From Opisthorchis felineus (lineage: Eukaryota > Platyhelminthes > Trematoda > Opisthorchiida > Opisthorchiidae), in assembly GCA_004794785.1 (NCBI GenBank), contig SJOL01008805.1, positions 362,494-426,493 of the forward strand: DNA of 64,000 bases. Direction: 5' to 3'. Positions 1 through 12,000 of the stretch are shown here, piece by piece. The first letter of the stretch is position 1; each line of letters begins with the position of its first letter. The notes beneath the pieces were generated by a model, which saw only the letters and a program-made list of their open reading frames with translations, had not been told where the DNA came from and made no database searches. The translations under genes were made by a program, and so were the position numbers.

Positions 1-2889
1 GAAGGAGAGCTTGAAGTAGTTGTTCTCGGGGGTTCCTGCCCATATTACCTTTGCCCTTTTCACTCTGATTGGTCCCAGTCATTAGAACGACAAGTAATTC
101 TGTTCCGTGTTTCGTGAATATCCCCTACTTAATTTAACTTTTCGGACAAGTTCTATGAAACCCCTGTTTGGTCGCATCGATTCTAATGACTGCTGATCAG
201 ATTCCGTCTCCATCGACTATTGGTGAAATTTCGGTCTTTCTGATGCATAAAAGGGAGCTCTACACTGGTTAAAAACAGTACAAAACAGCCCATATACCAT
301 ATCTGTTATCCTCGCTCTCGTCACCGGAGTAAATGCTTTCGCCAACCTCTCTGTTGTCATGGCAATCTTGCTTTTTATTTCCCGTGCACACGTGTGCCCC
401 TGCCTGTACCTGCCATGCCTCCACTCCATGTTCCCTGTTGGGCAAAATTTGTCGGGCTATGCTCCTCAGCTTGTGCGCATGTCATGCGTAATGATCAGAC
501 ACGGTAAGTGAGCTGTCTGTGAGTGGCGTTTGAGTGTTACTGCCTTACCAAATACATCTATGCCCGGTGAGACTTGCTTCAAGCGTTAACTGCAGGAGGT
601 CGTATCAGATTTGTCCGCTGACATGCAGTCAGATTGACCATATCCTGTCCTAACCTGTTCGGTCACACTCTAAAGGTAAATCACTGCTTTACCTTGTTTA
701 CGACTGCATTGCTCCCTCTACCTAACGGCTTCCCATAGAGACTAGTATGACCGTATGTTTACACAGATGAATCGCAAGGAATGAACTGCCCATCATTCCG
801 CAATATGAGTTTACCGGGTTTTTTGGAGTTTGTAATACAAGGGGAGTAGTATGCTCTCCTCCCGATAAGGCTTTTGCGTTTTCTCCTTCCATAATAAGAC
901 AGCAACCCTCCTCCATTCGTCCAATATCATCGAGTTTCCGTAGTCCTTTCATTCTAGGAAAACAAAGGGGACGACCGAAGGCTGTTGCTCTCTATAATGG
1001 TATCGGATTCTCATGCTGTCATGTCTGAATGTAATGTGGGAATCACGACTTCATGACTGATCCATTATTCATCAGTTTCTTTGAAAGGCCATCACAGTGA
1101 TGTGTTTGTAAGCATCTCATAGTGCGAACGCAGCTACCTTGTGAAACTACCAAGTTACTCAAAAAAGAACCGGAACTATTGTTGGGACAGAATGATGTGT
1201 TTTCACCCGTGACCTCGATGCTCACAAACACGAAGCCACGTGTTCCCGGTTAGTCATCCTTAGGCAAAGAATATACCAGCTCCAAGTAGTTGGATTACAG
1301 AAGTGAACACTTTGCGGACAGGTTTCGACTCATTTTTGTCTTCGTTTGAGCGCATGGAATTCGTTCTTATGTGGTACAACTAAGACCACCACGTTTTTGC
1401 ACACCCTCTTTGTGTATGTGGAATATCACCTGTACTGCACCGTGTCCGTTGGACAAAATGTCAAATGCATGTCCACATCATCATAGGTAACAGTCGAGCA
1501 CATTCGTCCATCCGCCCAAACCGACGATGATTCACGTCAGACCAACAATTATCTGTTTATATATGTGTGATTCATCCACCTCAACTCTGGATGACGCTCT
1601 AGAAACTCAGACCACTTCACCTGAACCTCGTGCAAAATTGTATTAAAGGGCACATACCCTGCTCGTTTCCTGCGATGGTTTAGCGCAAACAAAGTCTGAC
1701 TGGTGACGGTTAAGCTCGACTTATCGGCTGTTTATTTTCTGTCAGTGTTCAAATGGGTTTTTGCTTCACCGTCCTGCCTCTCATGTGCATAGCCAAACTT
1801 TCTATGCTGAGTTTGAGTCCACCTATCGGTGAGTTTCACTCACCCCTGGCCCGCCTTATTTAAATTGCGATCTTGGTGATGGTAACCTGAGGTTGGATAT
1901 AGGCGGTAGCGTTTGATGAATGATTCGGTGAAGAAGAGGACTCGTAACATCTTAGGGGAGCGTTTGAGTGGCGCAACCAATTAGATTTAGCGAACGCAGC
2001 CCTATTGTAAGACAGATCTCTCTTGGGGGGACGTCGAACAACACCGAAAAAGACTTCTCCTCATATGCGGATGACTTTCCTCCGGAAGTGTTTACACTAA
2101 ACGATAAGTGAGAGGGTACACCATTTCCAGCTGTGATATCACATGGGAATTTGTACCGTAAATTCAGGAGACTCTCTGTCAAATAAAAAATGTAAAACAC
2201 AAAAGCGACACTTAATGAAAATTAACTCTGGATTTGAAATGTCTTTTAATCCGTGATGTGAAAAGGGAGATAGAGAATGAGAGAGGTTGAGGGCAGAGAA
2301 AGAGTGAAGGTAGGAGTAAGTTCCTTAGTTCGACGGTCCTGGGAAATAGCGGTGAAGAATAGTTTGGTCCGGCAACGGGAATGAGTTAGTCGCTTGGAAG
2401 CAGTGGGTGCTTTCACGAAGTGATAGGAGCAGTAAAAACGGTAGGAAATAGGGACAGCACTGGCAGGCTCTGTACAACACTGGTCATGTTAGCAGTGGTA
2501 AAGGGGCCATATCCCCACGACGAGTAGACTATAGGTTGTCAGCCGACCACGGGTCGTCGATAACCTTTTCCCCTATTGATTTCAGTAGGTCTATGTAGGT
2601 TGGGAGAGCAAAACCCCAGACATGTGTAATACTTGAACGTACAGAAGTTGGACAGATGTAAAATGCTTTGTGGAACGGAAGAAGAAACCATTTTTAGAGG
2701 CTCTCCAGACGGGCATTTTTATGTGATCGGACCAGGGGAGGCTACTGGTGAAGGACAAACCCAGAAGGAACACGCTAGCAGAGGAAAAGACGGCTGAATT
2801 TCATGTTGATCGGATGTTGATCATTGAAGAAAACTATGAAAAAAAATTGGTTTTTGATGGGTTTAGATTCATCTCGTTCGTTGGTTTCT
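1..2889. other. No gene seen; presumed upstream teneurin intron
   Basis: I see no supported exon or RNA gene here on either strand. The open frames are short, unrelated to each other and lack splice context. In particular there is no cysteine-rich EGF-like exon, which would be expected immediately 5' of the teneurin exon at 5606. The stretch is therefore probably part of a long teneurin intron. Confidence 0.6.
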
Positions 2890-3175
2890 ATTTCCATCAC
2901 CGCAAGCTACGTTGGTTAGGCCATGTATTCCACATCCCGAACCATCGTTCGCCAAAGAGAGTGCTGTTTTCCGTGCCCACTTCAGAGCAGCGGAAACAGG
3001 GAGGTGGTCAACTCTTGACCTAGCAGAAGGATATGAAAGTCTAGGTGCTGTCGGTGCGACTCACCTTCCATGATGGGGACGGCGTGATCCCCACTGCACC
3101 TGGCTGGAAACGCTGCAAGATATGGCTGTCAAATGATGTCAGTGGCGTTCTTGTTGTTAGTTTCCATCCAGATTG
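2890..3175 (+). mobile_element. 3' tail of an APE-type LINE (RTE/CR1-like)
   Basis: The + strand encodes the region that ends the reverse transcriptase ORF in this LINE group. It reads HRKLRWLGHVFHIPNH, then KRVLF, then a GGQLLTW-like stretch, then after an in-frame stop [11 protein letters not shown] and another stop before CQWRSCC. In the family the usual form is LRWLGHV, a P..R...LF stretch, GGQ..TW and W...L.DMA..R..WR. Two stops show it is a dead fragment. No APE or catalytic RT part lies next to it, as in a 5'-truncated copy. It may be the same LINE type as the minus-strand remnant at 44-46 kb, but the two cover different parts of the ORF and cannot be compared directly. Confidence 0.75.
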
Positions 3176-3320
3176 CCTGAATGAATGTCTGGAATGATTG
3201 CGGTAGGCTAGCACCAAGTCCCTTCCCTATCCACTTTTATTCTTTTCTTCACAATAAGGCTTTCAAATAAATCATGGTTGCACGGCAGCGAAGCATCAGT
3301 GTCAGACTCTGATGTCATGC

Positions 3321-3350
3321 TGTTGTTGTTGATGATGATGATGATGATGA
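3321..3350. repeat. Trinucleotide microsatellite (TGT/GAT)n
   Basis: A short TGT run is followed directly by about seven GAT units. It is a simple sequence repeat in presumed intronic DNA. Confidence 0.9.
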
Positions 3351-5605
3351 TTTCCAACCTTGGCAATGTCGTTAAAAGCGGCTCAACCTTGCTACCGTCA
3401 TGAAGAATATAAAAGTGAGTAATGTATGTTGATGTCATCTGTGTGAGTAGAGCAAATCAGTGACGTAAAGTAAAATTGTGGCCTTTTTTCAACAAAACCG
3501 AGTATGTCCAAATGAAATCACCCGTTTCTTGAAACTTCTACATAACCTGATCGGGCTAGTTTCAAAAACTAGCGCGCCGGGGAACTTGTCCGAGAATTTA
3601 TAGTAAATTGGAATAAACTAATCCAGTTGATGATTGCACTTTTCCGGTGTCAGTAATTCACTTGATGCTGAGTGTCTGCTTCCCGGTGCTTTTCCAAATT
3701 TTCAATCTCAACGGTCACCGGACCGTTGAAATTCCCTCATCTGTTATTAACAGTGGGAATGTCGATTGCCGATTGACCAGTTGTCCTGTTTTCTTCCACC
3801 TCGTTTGGTTGTGACCCTGTACGGACCACTGTACGGACCCTGTACACACCACATCATTCATCACTGAAGCAACAGCCAACCTAAACCGAGTGCTAGTCGT
3901 ACTGTCGCACTCGTAAAGTAACACCGCCAAAGTGGACGCCGATTTGTTTACGTCTTGTTGACAATTCGGTGGAAACAGCGTTTCAGGTGTGTATGATGCA
4001 TATAAACATGACCCGACATTCGCGCAGGTCATTTCGTGTGTGCGTGTAAATCAGACCCAATTATCCGAACAGGTGATATGGATAACGTTGTTATTGACTT
4101 TGACGATTTGGCAATTGTGTTCCTGTAGTTGTTGTTGTTATTGTTGTCTCACTTAGTAACAAAATTCGCATAGTTTTCTCATTCTTTCCTAACGTTCCCT
4201 GTCATAGATTCATTTCTGTTGTACGTGGTACAGTTCGCCAGTGGGACAGTACTCCTTTCTGGGGAGTTCGCGTATCAGATCAACAAAAGATGCACAATGG
4301 CTACACACTGACGGATGAACAAGGAAGGTGAGTGGAACGTCTAAAATAGTTCGTGGATCACACTGCATCGTTATAGAACGACGGGTTGTGTTGTTGAGCA
4401 AAGCCCTCCAACAAAGCGACTCTGTGGACCCTACTGCCCGGCCAGAGATGAACACAAAAAGAGCAGCGAGCCCTCATGGTGCGAATAGTTATGTGATTGA
4501 GCAGTTTAGAGTGCTATTGTCCGCTTTGGTACGAGTGTGAGGATGGTAGGACATTTACTCTAAGCGACCAGCATTTCGATATCCACGGAAGTAGCGATTC
4601 TACCTTCCTTTCGGGAAGGACGAGGTTAAAACTCCGTCAAAATACTTGTAAGAGATTGAAGCCTAGTACGGCTCAATCACAGCTGCTTTACGTAGGATCA
4701 CTAGGAGAAATAGATCTATGTCTTGCTCTCTAGGCTAAACGAGTTCTCACACCCAATTTTACTAGGCTTTTGGACTCTACTTGAGAAAACCCTGTCATTC
4801 AGACTTGGTGGACAAGGACCGCAATACGAATTTAATTCATTCAACTTGTTAAGCTGAGGCTACCTCACAGGACTACAATGATAGCAGAGGCCGACGAATG
4901 ACAGACAGTCACCTTGGTTCTGTCTACTCTGTAATACTGGCATGATTCCAGCTTCTATTCCGATAAATCGGTATGGTGCGGGCATTTCGAAGAATAACAG
5001 TGTAGCCCATGACCGTCCAGCTTTACCATTCTAGTCCACGTTTGGCTTCTTGACTGCTTTTAAACTACCTGGCCACAGCTAAGTCTTATTACTTATTTCA
5101 TTGTAATTGTGTCCACAGGACTCCAAAGCTGAACACATTCACCTGATTGAATAAAAATGGAGCCGAAGCCTAGCTGTGGTACCGTTTTGGTGCATGAGTG
5201 TCATATACCCGGCCAGGTTCCCCATACCTAGAAAAGAGCATCCGAAAAGTCACATTTGGGTCCGGACTGCAGATCTCACTGTCAGTAATTTACACCATAA
5301 CCACTAGGATACCTCAGGCCCACCAGATTACGTGCACCTGATATGGCATATCAGTGGGGTGTATATTCATTAGAAAATGGTCTTTACACTCAGATTTGCA
5401 TGGGTGCATAAATGAGGTACCTTGGAAACAACTTATGCGCATTGGAATTTGTTCGCTACTGACAATTGTCTCATGTCCTCAAAGTCACCACCCTAATTCC
5501 CTCCTCGAGTAATTTTACCTGGGAAACTGATCGTACTATCGGTGAATAGGCTTATTCATTTACCATGAATCCTACCGCAATGGTTCGCTATGTTTTCCCC
5601 TTTAG
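3351..5605. other. No gene seen; presumed teneurin intron 5' of the first visible exon
   Basis: Apart from a GTT-rich run near 4127-4147 nothing recognisable was found. The frames between 4200 and 4740 on both strands are short and have no family signature. The stretch ends in the polypyrimidine tract and AG (5604-5605) that open the first teneurin exon in the window. Confidence 0.6.
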
Positions 5606-6038
5606 ATTTGATCTGCTGGTGGAAGGTGGATCTATATTAAAACTGGAATTCTTACGCTATCCAACCCATCAGTTCTCTGCTGTATATCATCTCTATGTAC
5701 CAGTCAATGAAATTGTCACCATGGGAGATTTCTACATGTATGATGCCCAATTCTCTGCAACGATTGCCCCCGGGCTCACCTCAACACCGAATGCCACCGG
5801 TGGTCTGTTGGCTCCCTCACCGTTGATGCACGACCTGTGGGTTAGCGGGAAGTTTGTGCCCGACGACTTTGACGATTGGAAAACCTGTTTGCAGGATGGT
5901 GTGCATGCGCTCACTGCTTCTAGTGGACTCCTTGTTGAAGTCGAACGCCGAACAGATTCCGTTGGGTTCTGCGTGGACTCCACTAAATCATTGTGTGTCA
6001 ATAATGCCGGTGTCTTATCCTATGCTATCCCGCTCCAT
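5606..6038 (+). CDS. ten-m: Teneurin exon 1 of window (TTR end, FN-plug start)
   Basis: The exon is preceded by TTTTCCCCTTTAG and followed by GTAAGT. Its first base completes a split codon, then FDLLVEGG aligns with the FDLL/V-NGG of teneurins at the end of the transthyretin-related domain. SPLMHDLW corresponds to the vertebrate SPSPLT region. It ends in phase 0 with AIPLH. The ATG at 5565 lies upstream of the acceptor, so it is not a start codon. Confidence 0.93.
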
Positions 6039-9000
6039 GTAAGTTGTGAATCGTCATTTTCCGAAAGATTTTCACAGACTGGTCACATTTTACCTGTGGT
6101 ACATGTTTGGGTACCTCTTCTCTTCCACAGGAAAACCAACTTCGTTTGATTCACCGAACGGACCGCGCTCCAGGTTACCATCCGATGATTCGCGTGAGAC
6201 TGTTGCATTATATGAATGCCCTGCCTGATCGTCTTCGTGAAATTCATTTGGTCTTGGATATTGCCGGCTTGAGGGAAATTCGGCGTCTGGAACCGGAATT
6301 AAATCTTATCGAGACATTCTACTGGAATCAAACGGACGGGTACAACCGAACAGTGTACGGATTGGTGAATGCCAAAGGTAAGCCAGCTTACGCGAGACCA
6401 GTAATTCATAACAATCCACTCTCCACGCCGACTCAGTAGGTTCAAGTCCATTCGTTTCTACTGGGCATATGTTCCTATCAAAATCCATTCATCTCTCAAT
6501 GGGCGGACCAGTTCATGCAGTCATGCCCTCGTGGTCATTGCTAGTTTGTTAGGCAGACTCGATCTTAAGGTTTGTTTGCCGGGAATAGGCCTTATCAAGA
6601 CTCCAATAATTACACAATGTCCCACTATAGGGGGAAAATAGCTGATAAAATTTGTGCCGAGTTTACAACGCATTGTTCACTTTTGTCTGTAGTCAGCGAC
6701 AACCACATGGTCCTCATATTAACGCACTGGAGCGTCCAAACACATCTGATGATATGTTTTCGGACCCTTACTCGACAGGCTTTTGTGTTATTGTTAAAAA
6801 GTTCGCTGTTCATATCATACGTTGGCGAGTTCAGCCTGCAACTCGCCATTATCTAATTCCTGACGTGTGCTCCCATATTTGCGAATGCTTCGAATTCCAA
6901 ATCATTATCATCACAAAGTAGAAGAATGTCGTCAGTAGTGTGTGGTTATTTAAAGTATGCAGTTATGCTCTTTCTGAATAACCAGTATCAACCAGCATAT
7001 GTGAAACATATGTTGATGGTCGAAATCTCTCAATGGTGGTCTTTCTTCTTAGGGCTCACGCACAAAATCGTGCCCTCCAGAGAATGCTGTCGTATATTCC
7101 CCAACGGACTGTCAATTCAGAAGGAGATGTTACATTTTACATTTTAACATTTTACACCGCTGTATGGGGTTGTTTCTTAACTATTGCGGATTCTTTTTTT
7201 CGAGTGAAAAACTCCTAATTTTCATGCTATCAATAATCCTGGATTCGCTGTTTCCATATCGCATGTAAAATGGAGAGTCGATGGCGTCGTGCACCGAGAG
7301 CTAGGGTGGCGACAACTTGAAAATTTTGCAACCGCCGATCTAATGTGTACAGAGGGGGAAAAGTATGATTATAGCGGTGCAGCCAGTTGTGCCTATTCAG
7401 CTGTGGTACCATGTCTTGCATTCCATCGGTATCCTGTTAAGGATCATCCTCTCCTACAGTCTGTCTGAGTTGACGGGGTCATGCATTTCGTCGCCACCTT
7501 TGAAGCGTTCCGAAATACAGAGTGATGGTTCACTCTCAGTGTAGCATCGAGACACATTTTCGCTTTGTTCACTCCTAGAATGTACAACTTAATTTTGGTT
7601 TTTTAGGACTCTTCGTGAGAGACAAGTGCTCCTCTACTTATGCCTACTTGTTGACCAACCGGTTCCGTGCACAATCCGTTTTCTCCTGGGTTTTTGATCG
7701 ACTGAACATGGTTGTTTGTGAACAAGAGGCGGCTCCTAACGACTCTTGTCCCTTTTCGGTTGCGCAACAACCCACGTGTACGTGAACAAATGTTAGGAAT
7801 GAAGAGGTGCGAGAAAACAATAACAAACAACAGATGTTGCCAAAGAGGGAAATAAACACAACCTTAATCATAAAATTGAGCGGACTTGCTGGTAAACTGT
7901 GTAGCGTGTCAGGGAAACTGACGGGTTCTGCTTCCGTGTGTATGCGTGTATCGAACGAATGGATGTGTGATAGGAAACTATGCCAAGTCGACGTACAACA
8001 CAGAAGTTCAGTGTTGTTTTTCAATGTCTGGTGCTTTGGGATAAATTTTGTATGAAGCCTTTTGAATTCCCGTTGGTTGTGCGAATATCTGCAAGCGTGT
8101 GAATTTTCAGTAAACTTTCCCAACACACCTAAGGAGCGGGGTACCTAGTTGGTATCAAAAAGGCTGGTGAACCACAAGTTACGATACTCTACGGACAGCC
8201 TACTCGAAAGACGTTGGTCGTAACTAAGAAGAATTAGTTACATCTACATGAGACGCTGGGAATTCTGGTCGTCAGATGAGACAGATACGAGTGGCTGTAA
8301 CATTTTCTGATAATTTCGGAAGATGGTAAAGGGTTACAGAAAGAGATCTGGGATAAATTTCGAACGGGTGTCAAAATATGTGTTTACCACACCGTTTTGT
8401 AAGATATCCTTTTAAATATCATTACACCTGTAGGCGTACTTCTGGGACTTTTTGGTAAGGCGTTAGTCCTTTTAAAGTGCCAAAGAATGGGAACTGAAGG
8501 TGGATTCACTGAGAGAGATTATCTAATTTCATTTCTGTGGATAAAACTCAGCGGAGCAGGAATCTAAAAACAACTTGAATATGAAGGACCAACTTAGATT
8601 ACTGGATGCATTTGGTGAATTAAGTAATCCTAACATCCTTGTTGGGGAAACGTCTGGTGTACAGCTGATCAAGATATAAGGGACAACAGTCAATTTCAAG
8701 TCGCCCGTAAGAAGCCGAGCCCCAGTCCGTGTTGCTATCTGCTAATGCTAACCGTGCTCTCTCTCTGTTGGATCTCACTCGTTTGTGGAAACTGTATGAG
8801 GGTTGCTCCCAGGGTGCTTTTTTTGTTTTTCACGTCTGAAAGTGTACTCTGGTAGCGTTGGAAATTTTTTTTACAGATAATTCACCCCTCCGATACAGTT
8901 CTGCAATCACTGACCGATGGTGTCTGACAGGGACTGTATACCCTGACTTTGCCTAGCACAAGAAGCACACTTTCACCAATTTTATCTTTTTAATGTTCAG

Positions 9001-12000
9001 ATTTTCTGGTTTGATAGATCACCTTTCTTATCCAGTGCAAGCATCCCCTTGAAATACGGAAGGTCCTGAACGACTTCATCGCTGCAGCTGTTTCACTTGT
9101 TTGATAAAATTGCTCAAGATTATTATTTTCTGTTGCCTATCTCTCTCTATTTACCGACACATCAAAAACGGTCTCGACTACCTCACTCGGCTCAACTGCC
9201 AAATTCAACAAAGGGGTGCAATGCAATGCACTGGAGAAGTGATCCCGAATTCCTCCACTCTTCACATTGAAAATAGTAATGATTGCACAGCAATTATATA
9301 GAACTAAACTGTCTGACGTTTTGGGGGACCGAAACCGGTCAACGTGCTCTCAGGTGGGCTGTGAGTAGTGGGAATGTAATGCGTGTGATGGCTTCTCTGC
9401 TTGCGTACGTGCGTGCGTGCGTACGTACATCCCAATATCATGGTGAGTGAGTATATCTGGTGTCTGCAGTTGATGAACCTGAGAGCCAGCTTAAGAGCTC
9501 CTAGTTTCGTAGTCACGAAGATTCTGAACAGCCTTCAAACCGCCATCATCCTGCTAGGATTTGGTCAATTCAGAGCCAGCACTGGCTGATGAACTCTATA
9601 AGTATGCAGCACAAAGTTTCGGGCCGGATTCAGCATACCTTAGTTCAAAGCTGCCATCCGGTTTTTCTGCACTGTCGAGTTTTCTGCTTTACAGCCATCA
9701 CCTCAGAAGGCTTTCTAAGCAGTTAGTTATGGTTTCGCTGTCGTTTAAGTAAGGATTCACGTGGTCACCACTACACGAGATGATGTCGATGGTAATGGCG
9801 TAACTGGTTTGTTTCGAGGTCCACTGATATCGCATTGCTGAAACTTCCTACTTCCAATCGGTACATTGGACTCTCCTTGACATGATTTGACTGCACTGTC
9901 TCTCACCAACCACTTTCACTCGATGATAACCTTAATACACGTAAATAATTACCTGATTCTAATTCAGCGCACCTTATGATTTTTGTCCCCCTTGGTCTTC
10001 AACAGTCTCCGCCGGCTTCGTCTATACCGGATGCCCTCAGGTGTTTTGGGAACACCGTACTGTGCAAGTTGAAGGGCATGAGCTTCCAAGCTCCGAACTA
10101 GCCAACTGGAACTTGAACTTGGTACATCTGTATTCCGTGAATCATGGCATAGTTTATCGGTAAGTTTTTATCAGTCCGGTGCACTATTCCTGGACACCAC
10201 TCTTATGGTCCTTAGTAGACCATGTCGACATGGCCTTTTCATATTCCGCTCCAGTGGTTCTCAATCCCCAAGGGAGGATTTCAAAATACAATGGGAACCC
10301 CATATTTGAAGACAAAAACTACCGGGGTGTTGATTTTTTTACCCCATCTCTCGGGTGTTCTAGTCGCAACAAATTTTTGTCATTTCACTTTTTATCGTTA
10401 CTGGTATATGTGCAGCTAGGACGTGTGTGTTTGTACTGTATGATATTTTTCGGCCACCTAGTTCCCTGATGAGTAAGTCGGGGACGTGGTACTTCAACAT
10501 GATAGCGCCTCATTCTGCACTACCTAGTTAAAATCATCTTGACCTCTCCAGGTGTTTCTAAACTGAAGTGCGAGTATAAACCTAGTCTATGACACGTAAG
10601 ACAGGCTCTTGCGTAGCTGAAAATGGCTCCCCAAACTTATCAGACTATGTTGAAGTTCGAATGCGAAACATCTCCGTGGTTTATTGTGAAGTACACAAGA
10701 GTACCGTCTGTTGGTGCTCAATGATGGAATTGCATACCCTGGAAAGTGCGGATTCTCACACGAAGTCTGGATTGATCTGAATAGCGCCTCGTCTCCCGCA
10801 GAACCTAATATCAAGACTGAAGATGAATCCGGTTACGAATGAATGTTGAACATCTGAATAGTCTTAATCGGAGAGCGGCACACTACTCTTCAGGTCTCCT
10901 GCAGTGTCTTCTTGCGGTTGATTGTCTTGGCGGACAGACAAGTTGCCTGGTGTCAATACTGTTCGGTGCAAATCGTCCGCCTTATTTGCTTTATCCAAGG
11001 TTCACTGTATTGCAAGTTTTTTTTGAAGCAAATGTGTTGCTTTTCATAGAACCGCTATGGAATAGTCTCATTTGATGCTGGAACTCGTTGGTCAAAGTGA
11101 GTCTGGTGGATTGGAAACGGCGGGCAGAATTTTGCGGCGACGCTTTGAATACCCTTGAAGTTTAAGAGTTGGCGAAAGCCGTTATGTCCGAGGCCAGTAG
11201 CCTGTGGGACCGTGAGCGCCTTCATCATCACCATCAGCTCTAAACCGTATGTACCATCTTAGCTGTCTTATCGCTTCCATCGAATTTCAGCTAACATTAT
11301 TTTGTCATCTGGTTGCTCGATAAATTGAGTTCCCAGTAACAAATTCGCCTTTGGTACGCTCTCCCTTAGTTATCGTAGCTGTACTGATCGTTCAACATAT
11401 TGTTTTAGTTTTCGCCAGCGTATCCGTGTGAATCGTGTTTTTCAGTCTGGCTGCAATCGAAAGTGGAGAAGCGAAGCAAATCAGAGACAATACGTGATTT
11501 GTATTATGCCCTTCCGCTTACCTCTCGCACCTCTCAGAGCTAAGCAGGAAAAACCTATGAAAATGTCCCTACCAAATGACAATTTTCAAAAAGAATAAGA
11601 TTATTTTTTTCTTGTTATGGTATGTTCTCTTTGTGGGTTACGATAGTAGAACACCAACAAAGTGGCAATAGTAACCCACCCATACGACTGCCAAAAACTC
11701 ATGGACAGCCCACTACCACAACACTCAAGTTGTTCGACACCAGTTCGGGTACAGTTTCGCATTAGCGGAAATTGTGGTTATGGGGAATGGGTGTTCAAGA
11801 TGTACTGAAAGAGGTGCGCGACCCACTGTTCTACCCGGCCGGCCGTTGTCAAGCTGTTTAATGTCGAGGCTGCGCAGTCTATATGCATGCGCTTTTCCAT
11901 TTGTTTATCGTGGCAACCCAGCGAGTTGAAATTAACGAATTTTTTCGGTGCACTTTTCGGTTCACACACCCACCAACCTGATTTTGATTCAAATGGCCCC

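Noticed and set aside
5732..6001. Minus-strand frame opposite teneurin exon 1
   Set aside because: Shadow of the real exon; the + strand reading carries the conserved teneurin motifs.
7644..8126. Minus-strand frame of 160 codons
   Set aside because: No motif or family resemblance, lies inside teneurin intron 2 and has no splice partners.
9401..9430. GCGTGCGTACGT run as a regulatory motif
   Set aside because: It is a simple tetranucleotide repeat with no supporting context.
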